Source of the DNA: an uncultured Granulosicoccaceae bacterium
GTDB lineage: Bacteria; Pseudomonadota; Gammaproteobacteria; CALCKW01
Length of the DNA stretch: 52,408 bases
Assembly (NCBI GenBank): GCA_937965695.1
Contig: CALCKW010000039.1
Coordinates: 1-52,408, forward strand
Direction: 5' to 3'
Made by a program: the position numbers and the translations under genes. Numbering within the stretch: position 1 is the stretch's first letter; every line of letters starts with the position of its first letter. This document shows positions 26,350-36,140 of this stretch, piece after piece. A model generated the notes under the pieces. The model saw only the letters and a program-made list of their open reading frames with translations, did not search any database and was not told the origin of the DNA.

Positions 26350-27759
26350 CTACGCAAGAGGCTGAACCGCTGCAGCGTTTGCTCCTTGTTCTTCCTCAGC
26401 ACTTGGGGAATTGCTTTTAAACATGTGTTGCAAATGTTCAATTGATGGAGCGAACGAAACATTGTCCGACATCGGTTGTTGAAGAAAATCCGAGAGAGCG
26501 GCCTTCATTCTTATGGCTCTATCGATAGCTGGGTCGCTACCAGATTGATACGCGCCGACGGAGATCAGGTCTTTATTACGCTGGTAGAGAGCCCAGCTTT
26601 GTTTGAACGCCAACGCCGCCGCACTGTGCTCAACATTTACAAGCGTATGCATTGCCCGACTCACCGAAGACTCTGGGTCAATGGCCGGAAAGTGTCCCGC
26701 ATCCGCTAACTCGCGAGTCAGCACGACGTGGCCGTCTAGAATTGCACGCGCCGAATCGGCAATCGGATCGTTGTGATCATCGCCCTCGACTAAAACTGTA
26801 TAAAAAGCCGTGATGGATCCGCCATTCTCGCCACCGTTGCCGGCACGCTCAACAAGCGAAGGCAGCTTGTTAAATACGGAAGGCGGATAGCCCCGCGTGG
26901 CAGGCATCTCCCCAGCAGACAACGCAATTTCTCTTTGTGCTTGTGCATAACGGGTCAGAGAGTCCATCAGTAGCAACACCGATTTCCCTTGATCTCGAAA
27001 ATACTCGGCAACGCTGTGGGTAAGCATTGCGCCGTGCAAACGCATAAGCGGTGTCGCATCAGCCGGCGCTGCTATGACAACTGAACGCTTTCGTCCCTCT
27101 TTACCCAGCGTTTCCTCTATAAATTCTTTTACCTCACGGCCTCTTTCTCCGATAAGACCGACCACTACGACATCGGCAGATGTGTAGCGCGCCATCATGC
27201 CCAGTAACGAACTTTTACCCACACCCGAACCGGCAAACAGACCCAAACGTTGGCCTCGCCCAACGGTCAAAAGCGCGTTGATGCTACGAACCCCCACATC
27301 CAATACGTCCTTTATCGGACTTCTCGAGAGAGGATTGATACTTTTACCGTGCAAAGAAACAGACGCACCGCCCTTAATGGGTCCGCCTCCGTCAAGGGGT
27401 CTACCTGCACCGTCGACCACACGCCCAAGCATTTCAGTGCCGACGTTAAATGTTTCGTCCTCGGACAGTGGCACCACACGCGCGTTAGGCATAACGCCGT
27501 GCACCTGTTCGGTTGGCATCAGATATATTTTTTCACCTTCAAAGCCCACCACTTCAGCATCGAAAGGCGCAACACCCGGTGAAAAGACACGGCAGCGCTC
27601 ACCGACGGCCGCGCGGCAACCCACCGCTTCAAGCGTCAAACCAACCATGCGGGTCAAGCGCCCCTGTACTGCAGCTGGAGCGAGTTGATTGAGGTTCTCA
27701 GAATAGTCTCGAAGTTTGTCCAGCAGAGCTTGTTGACTGCCTTTTAAATCAGTCACCAT
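26350..27759 (-). CDS. fliI: Flagellum-specific ATPase FliI
   Basis: This is a hexameric F1-like ATPase that energises flagellar protein export. The P-loop is GLFAGSGVGKSS (Lys182), followed by GLIGERGREVKEF and the Walker B segment SVLLLMDSLTRYAQAQREI. The C-terminal part has YQRNKDLISVGAYQSGSDP. ATG at 27759 is preferred over the TTG at 27774; it overlaps the fliH stop by 11 bases. The length of 469 residues is normal. Confidence 0.97.
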   Translation of the reverse strand: MVTDLKGSQQALLDKLRDYSENLNQLAPAAVQGRLTRMVGLTLEAVGCRAAVGERCRVFSPGVAPFDAEVVGFEGEKIYLMPTEQVHGVMPNARVVPLSEDETFNVGTEMLGRVVDGAGRPLDGGGPIKGGASVSLHGKSINPLSRSPIKDVLDVGVRSINALLTVGRGQRLGLFAGSGVGKSSLLGMMARYTSADVVVVGLIGERGREVKEFIEETLGKEGRKRSVVIAAPADATPLMRLHGAMLTHSVAEYFRDQGKSVLLLMDSLTRYAQAQREIALSAGEMPATRGYPPSVFNKLPSLVERAGNGGENGGSITAFYTVLVEGDDHNDPIADSARAILDGHVVLTRELADAGHFPAIDPESSVSRAMHTLVNVEHSAAALAFKQSWALYQRNKDLISVGAYQSGSDPAIDRAIRMKAALSDFLQQPMSDNVSFAPSIEHLQHMFKSNSPSAEEEQGANAAAVQPLA

Positions 27760-28507
27760 GTCGTTTGCCGCCAATGTGTGATGCCATTAGACCAGCTAAG
27801 CGAGACTCAAGGCTGGCATCAACGCTGGAATTTAAACTCTCAATACGGCAACCACCACGCGTAAGCAGCGGGTCTTCTTGCAGGCTCCAATCGGCATCGT
27901 CGGTTACATCACTCAACAGTTTCCGGATAAGCGTGGCATCTTCTGGATGTACGTGCACAACCACATCGCGTGAGTGACTGGGCAACAACGCCAAGGACTC
28001 AGTAATAACGGGAATTATTTCTCCGGGATCAACTTGTATTTCTCGCCGAACAAGCTGCTGCGCCATTGCAACAGAAAGAGATAACAGTTCGCTGTGAAGC
28101 TCTTCTCCCATGTCTTTTAAGGGCATAGTCATTTGAGCAATAAGGGACTTGAGCAACTCTACTTGCTGAATTTGTTCACGCTTCCCCTCTGCACGACCTT
28201 CTGCAAGACCCTTCTCAAAGCCTTCAGCAAAACCATTTTTCTGGCCTTCCTCTTGACCTTGCTTTAATCCCTCAGCACGAGCTTCGGCCTCCCATATATC
28301 CACTTGCCCAGCGGTCAGCACGCCTTCTCCAGACGCTTGTGCAGTCGTGGTTTGAGGCGCTGCCTCTGGTTCAACATTTTGAACTCTCGGCGAGGAAGCA
28401 CTCTCTTTGGCTGCCGTTGCCTGCTCTTGCGGTGCTTCACCCAATTGCGGTGCACGCCAGCGTACAACGCCATCTCGGCTCAATTCAATCCCTTCAGCAA
28501 CACTCAT
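27749..28507 (-). CDS. fliH: Flagellar assembly protein FliH
   Basis: FliH is the stator-like regulator of FliI. The 252-residue protein has an N-terminal variable region, then a Gly-spaced helix (EGLKQGQEEGQKNGFAEGFE and further GxxxG steps, about residues 78-110), a hallmark of FliH/YscL. The C-terminal domain resembles F1 delta (LSVAMAQQLVRREIQVDPGEI, VVHVHPEDATLI). It is placed 25 bp after fliG and overlaps fliI. Confidence 0.93.
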   Translation of the reverse strand: MSVAEGIELSRDGVVRWRAPQLGEAPQEQATAAKESASSPRVQNVEPEAAPQTTTAQASGEGVLTAGQVDIWEAEARAEGLKQGQEEGQKNGFAEGFEKGLAEGRAEGKREQIQQVELLKSLIAQMTMPLKDMGEELHSELLSLSVAMAQQLVRREIQVDPGEIIPVITESLALLPSHSRDVVVHVHPEDATLIRKLLSDVTDDADWSLQEDPLLTRGGCRIESLNSSVDASLESRLAGLMASHIGGKRHGD

Positions 28508-28531
28508 CGCAGCGCCCTCACTTGTAATAAA

Positions 28532-29545
28532 TTAAACAAAATCATCTCCACCGCCAATCATCAACTTACCATCAGCTTCAAGACCTTTGGCTATATCACA
28601 TACCCTCGCCTGTGCTTCTTCTACATCAGCTAAACGCACAGGTCCGCGGGCATCCATATCGTCCTTGAGCAGTTCCGCAGCTCGCGAAGACATATTGCCG
28701 AGAATCTTATCGTTCATTTCTGGTGATGCCCCTTTGAGTCCGGTTACTAAGTCTTCCGTGCTCACATCACGTAGCAAGGTTTGAATTCCACGATCATCAA
28801 CCGCAAGCAAATCTTCAAAGACAAACATCAACGCCGCCACTCGAGTCGCGAGTGCCTCGTCTTCTACACGCATCTTCTCTTTCAATACATCGCCTAAGTC
28901 GGTACCGACATTTTTGATCAAGATGGCCGCGGCCTGCTCTCCACCAACAGGATCAGAGCCCACTACAGGAGCTTGCTGTTTACTCATTCTGGATTCCAGC
29001 ACGACATCTAATTCACGCAGAGCTGACGGTGCCAAGGTATTGAGTCTAGCTATACGCATCAGCACATCGATATGCGTCTCTTCAGGCAACTGCTTTAATA
29101 CTTCGCCAGCAACTTTTCCTTCAAGCAAAGACAACACAACGGCGATAATCTGCGGGTGTTCATTTCTTACAACTTCTAGCACACCAGACGCGCCCATACT
29201 TTTTAGGGCTTCAATGCTCGCTGGTTCACCTTGCATGTCGATCCGCTCGATGACGGATCGAGCCTTGTCTTCGCCCAATGCATCTCCCAACAGGCTCTCC
29301 AAGTAGTTACTGTTGTCAATGCCAAAAGACGTTTGCTCTCTCACGTCTTCAACAAATCCAGAAAGCGCTTTTTCTATGTCTTCACGCGACACACGACCCA
29401 TATTAGTAATACAAGCCCCGAGAGCCTCTACTTCTTTCTCACTCAATTTGGAAACTATGGAGCTCGCGTGCTCTTGCCCTAACACCATTAGAAAAATGGC
29501 ACTCTGCGTAATCTCTTCGCTAAACTTTCTCTTTCCCAGTGCCAT
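28532..29545 (-). CDS. fliG: Flagellar motor switch protein FliG
   Basis: FliG is the torque-generating C-ring component that contacts the stator. The 337-residue protein has the N-terminal FliF-binding region (AIFLMVLGQEHASSIVSKLS), the middle domain with the EHPQIIAVVLSLL segment (EHPQ motif) and the C-terminal stator-facing charged helix (VFEDLLAVDDRGIQTLLRDV, then SRAAELLKDDMDARGPVRL). The start lies one base after the fliF stop. All three armadillo-like domains are complete. Confidence 0.98.
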   Translation of the reverse strand: MALGKRKFSEEITQSAIFLMVLGQEHASSIVSKLSEKEVEALGACITNMGRVSREDIEKALSGFVEDVREQTSFGIDNSNYLESLLGDALGEDKARSVIERIDMQGEPASIEALKSMGASGVLEVVRNEHPQIIAVVLSLLEGKVAGEVLKQLPEETHIDVLMRIARLNTLAPSALRELDVVLESRMSKQQAPVVGSDPVGGEQAAAILIKNVGTDLGDVLKEKMRVEDEALATRVAALMFVFEDLLAVDDRGIQTLLRDVSTEDLVTGLKGASPEMNDKILGNMSSRAAELLKDDMDARGPVRLADVEEAQARVCDIAKGLEADGKLMIGGGDDFV

Positions 29546-29546
29546 G

Positions 29547-31328
29547 CTAAGCAGCCTCTTCGTCAGCTTGTTCTTTCATCAGCTTCATCCAGCTGCGTAG
29601 AACATTCGCTGCCCTGGCTGGATCCTCCTCCACCAGTGCTCGAGCAAAAACCAGGCGTTTTCGCAGTGACTCTTCTCGCTCCAGATCGCGTGGATCCAGC
29701 ATTCTTCCTCCCTCATCCACAACATAAAGAGGCTCAGCCACAACATCTTCTTCCGCAGCTTCCAATTCATACGGCGTTCCATCATCGGAGAGAACCATGC
29801 GAGCAGTTGAAGTTTCTTCGTCTTCTTCATCTGGATCAGGTATGGCAACAGGCAATAGAGCGCGAACAATTGGGCGGACAATAAAATACAATATCGCAAA
29901 GATGAAAAGGCCGGCGATAACTTGTTTGATGAGTTTCTGGAACCACGCTTGTTCGACCAGCGGGATGCTAGGCAGCGGCTCCATCGCTTCTATATGGAAA
30001 GGAGAGTTGATAATACTCAACGAATCACCTCTGTCAGCGCTGAATCCAATCGCGTCACGCACAACATCCGTCAAGCGCGCTATTTCTGCTTCGGAATACA
30101 CGCCTTTTGCAGCTGCGTCCCCTTCTTCAGTCTCAGCGTCATCCCCACTGAGCAGCGCGTCAGGTTTGTTGTCTATTACTACAGCAATAGCAAGACGTTG
30201 AATCGCTCCAGAAGCACGCCGAGTGTGGCTGATAGTTCTGTCGACTTCGTAGTTACGTGTGGCATTGCGCGACTGGGAACCACCGCCGCCCGATTCACCA
30301 GCAACGGCACCTGGGTCTGTTGTTCCCTCACCAGGTGGTTGATTGGTTAAAGCACCAGGAATACCGATTGCCGCAGCCAAGCTGTTCTCTGTTTCGGCAA
30401 TTTGCTCAGACCGAACCACTTGCCCTTCGGGTTCATACGCTTCGCTAGTCACTTCGGTGCGATTAAAATCCAATTCAGCAGTCACTTGCGCACGCACACG
30501 ACCAGGACCCACAACTGGCTCCAACAAATTGACGATCCGTGCTGCGTAATCAGCTTCCATACGACGGGTGTAGTCGTATTCGCGTGTGCTACTTTGTAGA
30601 TCCTTATTGACGTTACTCTCAGTCAGTAAGCTGCCATTCTGATCGACCACGGTCACATGGTCCGAACTCATAGAAGGGACGCTCGCTGAGATCAAATTGA
30701 TGATAGAAGCAACGTGCTCTTGGCTTAGCTGTCTTCCACGGTAGAGTGCAACGACAACCGAAGCACTCGGGGGAGTACGACGCCGAACAAACACAGATTC
30801 TTTGGGCAAAGCCAAATGCACACGTGCACTTTTAACACTGCGAATTGAGGAAACTGAACGAGCAAGTTCTGTTTCAAGCGCGTGCAGGTATCTTGCACTT
30901 TCGACGAACTGGGAGGTACTGAGGTCTTGTTGTTCCGACAACATTTCCAAGCCTACCGGTCCACCTGTCTCGGGGAGACCTTGGGCAGCCAGCTGCATGC
31001 GGATGGCTTGTGCGTTTTCAGCAGGTACAAGCAATGCGCCAGTCGTGGAGTCAATACTAAATTCAGTGTTGGAGACTTTTAAAGCGTCAGTGACTTTGCC
31101 CATCTCTGTGGGTGCCATATCAGCGAACAGCGGTGTCATTGGTGTTTCACCAGACCACAGAGCTGCAGCCACACCTACAGCAACAGCTGCTGCCAAGACC
31201 ACGACTACCGCCATTTGGCGTGCCACAGGCGCATCGTGCCAAGAAACGGGGTTTGCAGCTTGGTCTAGTGCTTTAGATATTGTGCTTTTGGCTACCGGCT
31301 CGTCACCGTCTGCCACTACTTCCGCCAT
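29547..31328 (-). CDS. fliF: Flagellar MS-ring protein FliF
   Basis: FliF forms the membrane MS-ring on which the motor is built. It has 593 residues from the chosen ATG. There is an N-terminal membrane helix (MAVVVVLAAAVAVGVAAALW), two ring-building/YscJ-like domains, a disordered Gly/Ser/Thr loop (about 300-350), a second membrane helix (IAGLFIFAILYFIVRPIV) and an acidic C-terminal FliG-binding tail. ATG at 31328 has AGAGGA seven bases upstream; an alternative ATG lies at 31349. Confidence 0.97.
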   Translation of the reverse strand: MAEVVADGDEPVAKSTISKALDQAANPVSWHDAPVARQMAVVVVLAAAVAVGVAAALWSGETPMTPLFADMAPTEMGKVTDALKVSNTEFSIDSTTGALLVPAENAQAIRMQLAAQGLPETGGPVGLEMLSEQQDLSTSQFVESARYLHALETELARSVSSIRSVKSARVHLALPKESVFVRRRTPPSASVVVALYRGRQLSQEHVASIINLISASVPSMSSDHVTVVDQNGSLLTESNVNKDLQSSTREYDYTRRMEADYAARIVNLLEPVVGPGRVRAQVTAELDFNRTEVTSEAYEPEGQVVRSEQIAETENSLAAAIGIPGALTNQPPGEGTTDPGAVAGESGGGGSQSRNATRNYEVDRTISHTRRASGAIQRLAIAVVIDNKPDALLSGDDAETEEGDAAAKGVYSEAEIARLTDVVRDAIGFSADRGDSLSIINSPFHIEAMEPLPSIPLVEQAWFQKLIKQVIAGLFIFAILYFIVRPIVRALLPVAIPDPDEEDEETSTARMVLSDDGTPYELEAAEEDVVAEPLYVVDEGGRMLDPRDLEREESLRKRLVFARALVEEDPARAANVLRSWMKLMKEQADEEAA

Positions 31329-31444
31329 CAGCGGGTCCTCTGCGTGCATCAATCCTGATCAACAATGAGCCATCCTGGCTCCCACAGTGCGTGGCTTTTC
31401 GCCGCGCCTATCTTCCAGTGCCGTGCACTGGCTTTAAACCAGTG

Positions 31445-31777
31445 TCACACTTGCATGGACATTATCTCCTGATAAGCAGAGATCAATTTGTTTCGTACTT
31501 CGGTCAACGCTTCAAACTGCACGCGAGATTTTTGGGCTGCAATCATCACGTCTGCAAGCTCTACCCCTGGGGTACCCAATTCAAAATTCTGTGCCAGAGA
31601 CCGAGCACTTGATTGGGCCGAGTTCACACTTTCTACTTGTGCTCGCAACAGGGATGCAAATTCACTCGTCGTTGGGTCGCTGCTCAGCGAATCCAAGTCA
31701 CCCACCTCTTGGGCGGCCTGCGAGCGCATCATTTCCAGCTGACCCATCAGTCTAGCGTTACTTATTTCCGAGGCCAT
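31445..31777 (-). CDS. fliE: Flagellar hook-basal body protein FliE
   Basis: FliE links the MS-ring to the proximal rod. The 110-residue protein has the typical C-terminal half: NFELGTPGVELADVMIAAQK, then SRVQFEALTEVRNKLISAYQEIM. It lies 57 bp downstream of fleR with an A/T-rich spacer. I could not find a correctly spaced sigma-54 promoter directly upstream; FleQ- or FleR-dependent expression would be expected from relatives. Confidence 0.95.
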   Translation of the reverse strand: MASEISNARLMGQLEMMRSQAAQEVGDLDSLSSDPTTSEFASLLRAQVESVNSAQSSARSLAQNFELGTPGVELADVMIAAQKSRVQFEALTEVRNKLISAYQEIMSMQV

Positions 31778-31834
31778 CCTAGTCTCTCCAAATTCAAAAC
31801 TTCATGTCTTGAAAAAAACTTTTTTAAAAACTGT

Positions 31835-33202
31835 CTAAGCGCTGTAGCCGTAAGCTTCTGGCACCTGATAACCCTGTTGCTTCATGCGAGAAATCTTATA
31901 CCGCAATGTCCGAGGTGAAATACCCAACGCCTCCGCTGTGGATTTTCGATTGCCGCGGCATTGCTCTAACGTCTCCATGATCATTTCACTTTCACGACTC
32001 TTCAGCGTGTTGCCTAACCCAACATCGCTTGCACGTATGGGTGTTGTCTCATCTTCAAACGAAGAAGGCACAGCTTCTCCGTCTTCAAAGTGAATATCGG
32101 CAACACCAATTTCTTTGCCCTCTGCTAATACCAGAGATCGTTGAACAACATTCTCTAACTCACGAACATTGCCCGGCCAATTATGTTGCATCAATCGAGC
32201 AACCGCTGCATTACCTAATGCCTTGGGAGCACTGTCGTTACTCGCGTGCTTAGCAACAAACAGCTTGGCCAGGGGCTCTACGTCGTGTGGGCGTTCAGCA
32301 AGCGGAGGAAGACGAACAGGGAAAACATTGAGACGATAAAACAAATCTTCTCTAAATCGTCCGGCAGCCACTTCTTCACGCAAGGTGCGGTTTGTTGTCG
32401 CAAGGATACGAACATCCAGAGAGATTGAATCTCGGCTACCCAATCGCTCAACTTCACGCTCCTGGATAACCCTCAATAGCTTAGACTGTAAACCCAAATC
32501 CATCTCAGAGATTTCGTCCAACAACAAGGTGCCACCCTGCGCTTGTTCAAACTTGCCTGGCATTGATTTGTGAGCACCCGTATACGCTCCTTTCTCATAA
32601 CCAAAAAGCACTGCCTCCAGCATATTCTCAGGGATTGCCGCACAGTTGATCGCAACAAAGGGTGCACTCGCTCGACGAGAGTGAAGGTGTATATAACGAG
32701 CCATTACCTCTTTACCCGCCCCAGAGGGTCCAGAGATCATCACCGATACTTCAGAATTCGACACTTTGCGAGCCAAGGTCAACAAGTCAAGTGTGCGTTG
32801 GTCGCCAGCGACAAAGTCACTCGCCATCGCCTGACCTCGTGATACCCAATTGGCCACTTTCTGTAAGAGAGACTCAACATCAATGGGCTTCGTAATATAG
32901 TCACTAGCGCCTGCCTGCAATGCGCTAACGGCCTGATCAATTGAGCCATAAGCCGTCAGCAACATCACGGGAACATCAATGCGCGCTTCACGGACTGATT
33001 TGAGCAAAGCCATTCCGTCCATCGGGCTCATCTGAACATCGCTGATGACCAGATCAAAATTGCCCTGTGCATGCAGCACGCTCAACGCATCGTGGGCGGT
33101 TGATGCGCATGTGATCTCATAGCCTTCCAGTGCCAGAGTGTCACGCAGCGCCTCTCGAACGCCTGCATCATCATCAACCAGTAAAATTTTCGCCATCTTC
33201 AT
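31835..33202 (-). CDS. fleR: Sigma-54-dependent flagellar response regulator FleR (FlrC)
   Basis: FleR is the response regulator that activates middle flagellar genes with sigma-54. The receiver domain (residues about 1-120) has the phospho-acceptor Asp55 in LVISDVQM. The AAA+ domain has Walker A SGPSGAGKE (Lys164), the sigma-54 contact loop GAYTGA (205-210, Tyr in place of the commoner Phe) and Walker B GGTLLLDEISEMD. A Fis-type helix-turn-helix closes the protein (STAEALGISPRTLRYKISRM). The start at 33202 has GGAG nine bases upstream and lies 31 bp after the fleS stop. Confidence 0.95.
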   Translation of the reverse strand: MKMAKILLVDDDAGVREALRDTLALEGYEITCASTAHDALSVLHAQGNFDLVISDVQMSPMDGMALLKSVREARIDVPVMLLTAYGSIDQAVSALQAGASDYITKPIDVESLLQKVANWVSRGQAMASDFVAGDQRTLDLLTLARKVSNSEVSVMISGPSGAGKEVMARYIHLHSRRASAPFVAINCAAIPENMLEAVLFGYEKGAYTGAHKSMPGKFEQAQGGTLLLDEISEMDLGLQSKLLRVIQEREVERLGSRDSISLDVRILATTNRTLREEVAAGRFREDLFYRLNVFPVRLPPLAERPHDVEPLAKLFVAKHASNDSAPKALGNAAVARLMQHNWPGNVRELENVVQRSLVLAEGKEIGVADIHFEDGEAVPSSFEDETTPIRASDVGLGNTLKSRESEMIMETLEQCRGNRKSTAEALGISPRTLRYKISRMKQQGYQVPEAYGYSA

Positions 33203-33233
33203 TGAGAGGGTCTCCGTCGAGGTTTGTGCCACT

Positions 33234-34283
33234 TCATGCGGCCACATCTAAAGCTTCGGCTGGGAAACGCACACAAAATGTGGCCCCGCCTTCAGCGTTG
33301 TTTTTCAGTGCAATCTGTCCATCAAACTGCCTGAGAGAGCTTTCAGCTACTGCCAGACCAAGGCCCGTACCGTCACTTCGAGACGTCTCAAAAGCATTAA
33401 ATATTTTTTTCTGCATGTCTTCGGGCACGCCTTTGCCCGTGTCACTGATATCAAACTCAATGCAACCGTCTACCTGTCGCGCAACGACACAAACGCGCAG
33501 TAAACGCCCTTTGGCTGGGTGCTGTGCAGCATTGATAACAAGGTTGCTTAGCGCGGAAATTAGCACTTCGGGCTCTGCTCTCACCGAAAGATTTTCAGGG
33601 GCAGAAGCACAATACAGGTGCGCCCCCATTGACAAGACTACGACAGCGCATTGATCTTCCAATCGCTGCAATACTTCTTGAGCGCTGATGGTCTGCAACT
33701 CAAAACGTGCAGGCCGCAATAACCCCAATGAGCTGCTGATGATCTTTTCAGCTGCGCGAAGTTGTTGCACGGGTTTACGAGCGAGTTGTTGCAGCTGAGG
33801 CTCATGGCCGAGCTGACGATTGAGCTGGTCTAGATAGAGAGCTGCCGCCGTCAATGGCGTTCGTACTTGGTGTACCAATCGCGCGACTGACTCACCTAGA
33901 GCTGCAAGTGACTGGGCTTGGTCAGTCGCTACGGTTGCCGACTGTAAACACAGAATTCTGTCGCCGCTGTTTGTGTCGGTGGAGTGCTGCTCAATGTAGC
34001 AGCTTCCATTTCTTGCCGTTAGCAACGCTGAGCCTTGATGCGCTTTAAAGGTAGCGTTACGCAACAGTGGCCAGGCTTGGCCTTTTGCAGAACTGGCAAA
34101 AAGACTCTCAGCAGCCGAATTCAGTGTTTTAACACAACCACCACGATCAATGATCAACACGGCGACGGGCGCTGGGTCGATAAAGGGAGTTCGAGCGGCA
34201 GAAGAGGAGTTAACAGCAGGTGCAGGTTGCACTTCTGATTTTCGCCCAGCCGGGAGGCTGAGCTTGGAGCCCTTCTCTGACAT
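33234..34283 (-). CDS. fleS: Flagellar sensor histidine kinase FleS (FlrB)
   Basis: This is the cytoplasmic histidine kinase that phosphorylates FleR. It has no membrane helices. A PAS-like segment (about residues 35-100) precedes the HisKA motif RLVHQVRTPLTAAALYL, whose phospho-acceptor is the His of VHQVRTPL (most kinases have HEIRTP). The HATPase domain has NLVINAAQH, ISDTGKGVPEDM and GTGLGLAVAE. The start at 34283 is chosen because the predicted sigma-54 transcript begins only two bases before the longer ATG at 34310, and because AGG lies seven bases upstream of 34283. Confidence 0.93.
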   Translation of the reverse strand: MSEKGSKLSLPAGRKSEVQPAPAVNSSSAARTPFIDPAPVAVLIIDRGGCVKTLNSAAESLFASSAKGQAWPLLRNATFKAHQGSALLTARNGSCYIEQHSTDTNSGDRILCLQSATVATDQAQSLAALGESVARLVHQVRTPLTAAALYLDQLNRQLGHEPQLQQLARKPVQQLRAAEKIISSSLGLLRPARFELQTISAQEVLQRLEDQCAVVVLSMGAHLYCASAPENLSVRAEPEVLISALSNLVINAAQHPAKGRLLRVCVVARQVDGCIEFDISDTGKGVPEDMQKKIFNAFETSRSDGTGLGLAVAESSLRQFDGQIALKNNAEGGATFCVRFPAEALDVAA

Positions 34284-34322
34284 TCGATTGCCTACGTGTG
34301 GTAAGTTCATGGTTTACCAAAA

Positions 34323-34339
34323 CGCAGTATTTATGCCAG
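34323..34339 (-). promoter_or_regulatory. Sigma-54 promoter of fleSR
   Basis: On the minus strand CTGGCATAAATACTGCG has GG (34336-34337) and GC (34324-34325) separated by exactly ten bases, close to TGGCAC-N5-TTGC. The predicted start near 34312 fits a 29-nt leader to the fleS ATG at 34283. This matches FleQ/sigma-54 control of fleSR in Pseudomonas. Confidence 0.78.
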
Positions 34340-34395
34340 AGAAGGTTCTCTTTTAAAACAACAACTTAGAGCTGGAGTTAGAATGCCCGTCGGCT

Positions 34396-35898
34396 TTATG
34401 ACGCCGCTTCTGTCTCCATACGCATGATATTGTATTTCCGCATTTTTTCCACAAGAGTGGTACGGCGAATTTTTAATCGCTTAGCCGCATGTGCAACCAC
34501 CCCACCCGCTTCATCCAATGCTTGCTGAATAAGGCTTGTTTCGATATCCGTCAAATGCTGCTTCAGATCGATGCCATCTCTAGGCAATCGAGGAGATGCC
34601 GTCGTGGTGTAATTTGGGATTGACCCCAGCAAATTAGCATCGGCATTTTCGGCTTGTGCCGGTGCGTCTGGTACAACCGACTCCGCGATAACCTGTTGAG
34701 CTTGCGCATCCAGCTCTCCACCCGCTTCAAGCAATTTCGCGGGTAAGTCGGGCGCATCAACGACACCGTAGGGATACAACACGGACAAGCGCTCAATCAT
34801 ATTAGCCAGTTCACGAACGTTGCCGGGCCAGTCGTAATTACACATGGCGACGAGCGCTGCATTGGTCAATTTGACCGATATGTTTTTTTCATGTTCCAGC
34901 CGAGTGATTAGCTCCTGCACCAAGAGCGGTAAGTCTTCTAATCGGTCTTTCAGACGTGGCATTTCAATCGGCACAACGTTGAGGCGGTAAAACAAATCTT
35001 CGCGAAACTTGCCTTTGTCAATTTGCTTTTCTAGGTTTTGATGCGTCGCTGCGACGATGCGTACATCGGTTTCGATAGTTTTACTGCTACCTACACGCTC
35101 AAAACAACGCTCCTGTAAGACGCGCAACAACTTGACCTGCATCGGAAGCGGCATGTCGCCGATTTCATCCAGAAAGATTGTCCCACCTTCAGCCATTTCA
35201 AATCGACCTTGGCGTGATGCGATAGCACCGGTGAACGCCCCTTTTTCATGGCCGAAGAGCTCACTTTCAAGCAGGTCTGGCGGAATAGCACCACAGTTGA
35301 TAGGTACAAAGGGCTTTTGTCGACGCTTGGAGTAGTAGTGAATATTACGAGCAACCACCTCTTTGCCGGTACCCGACTCACCTAAGATGAGCGTGGTCGC
35401 ATCAGAAGGCGCGACCTTGTCGATCATGTCTCGAACGCCACGCACACTGCGGCTGTTACCCACCAGCGAACGGAACAATTCAATGTTGCCCGAGCCTTTT
35501 TTCTGCTTGCCATCACTCTTGCGTTTTTTGGCAAAAACTTCAGCTTTGTGCAGCAAGTTTGAAATCACAGGGTAACGAGCATCAAAGCGAATGAGCCCTA
35601 GAAACAACATGGCTAGGTTGCTCATTTCGCTGTTGGTTGGTTCGTCATCTAACAACAGGACAAACGCAGGTGCATCTTCTTGCCCTTCTTTTATAGCTTT
35701 GACTAAACTCACGGCCTCGGCGTGATTGGCCATAAACACGACTTCATAGCGCTCTAAGCCATCGTGATTACCCAGTGCTGAGGGCTGGCATAAAACGTCG
35801 CTCTCACAGTCGATGAATTGCAGAATGCTAGCAAAGCGCTCTGCTCGGTTCATATCGGAATCAACAATAAGGGCACGTGATTGGGGCTGTCTGCTCAT
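34396..35898 (-). CDS. fleQ: Flagellar master regulator FleQ (FlrA)
   Basis: FleQ is the sigma-54 activator at the top of the polar flagellar hierarchy and, in Pseudomonas, a c-di-GMP-binding regulator. The 500-residue protein has an N-terminal FleQ-type degenerate receiver domain (starting RALIVDSDMNRAERF). The AAA+ domain has Walker A LILGESGTGKE (Lys179), GAFTGA at 220-225 and Walker B GGTIFLDEIGDMP. A Fis-type helix-turn-helix lies at the C-terminus (AAKRLKIRRTTLVEKMRKY). The start at 35898 (MSRQPQS) is preferred to one 29 codons upstream because homologues begin there. Confidence 0.96.
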   Translation of the reverse strand: MSRQPQSRALIVDSDMNRAERFASILQFIDCESDVLCQPSALGNHDGLERYEVVFMANHAEAVSLVKAIKEGQEDAPAFVLLLDDEPTNSEMSNLAMLFLGLIRFDARYPVISNLLHKAEVFAKKRKSDGKQKKGSGNIELFRSLVGNSRSVRGVRDMIDKVAPSDATTLILGESGTGKEVVARNIHYYSKRRQKPFVPINCGAIPPDLLESELFGHEKGAFTGAIASRQGRFEMAEGGTIFLDEIGDMPLPMQVKLLRVLQERCFERVGSSKTIETDVRIVAATHQNLEKQIDKGKFREDLFYRLNVVPIEMPRLKDRLEDLPLLVQELITRLEHEKNISVKLTNAALVAMCNYDWPGNVRELANMIERLSVLYPYGVVDAPDLPAKLLEAGGELDAQAQQVIAESVVPDAPAQAENADANLLGSIPNYTTTASPRLPRDGIDLKQHLTDIETSLIQQALDEAGGVVAHAAKRLKIRRTTLVEKMRKYNIMRMETEAAS

Positions 35899-36140
35899 GC
35901 GTCTGTTCTTCTGTAATTGATGCGGATCCAGCGGCGTGACTCGGAGCCTGTACACAGACAAGCCGTTCGACTCCTTGCGCCGCAACAGTTTCTTTTCTCA
36001 GCCAAATTCGATCGATCGTTCGACAGGGAGAAATTGGTTTGCCCAGTGACGATAGTCCCTGAAGCTCATTTGACTAGCATGAGCAAGAGGGTCTAGCACT
36101 CGGATCGACCAATAAAACGCCTTTGCAAAATGACTATCGA

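Noticed and set aside
30802..31368. 188-codon plus-strand frame antisense to fliF
   Set aside because: It lies entirely opposite the conserved fliF coding sequence and has the composition typical of antisense frames in this genome.
31859..31880. TGGCAC followed by TTGC on the plus strand, resembling a sigma-54 promoter
   Set aside because: The GG and GC elements are 17 bp apart rather than 10, the site lies inside fleR, and it faces away from fliE.
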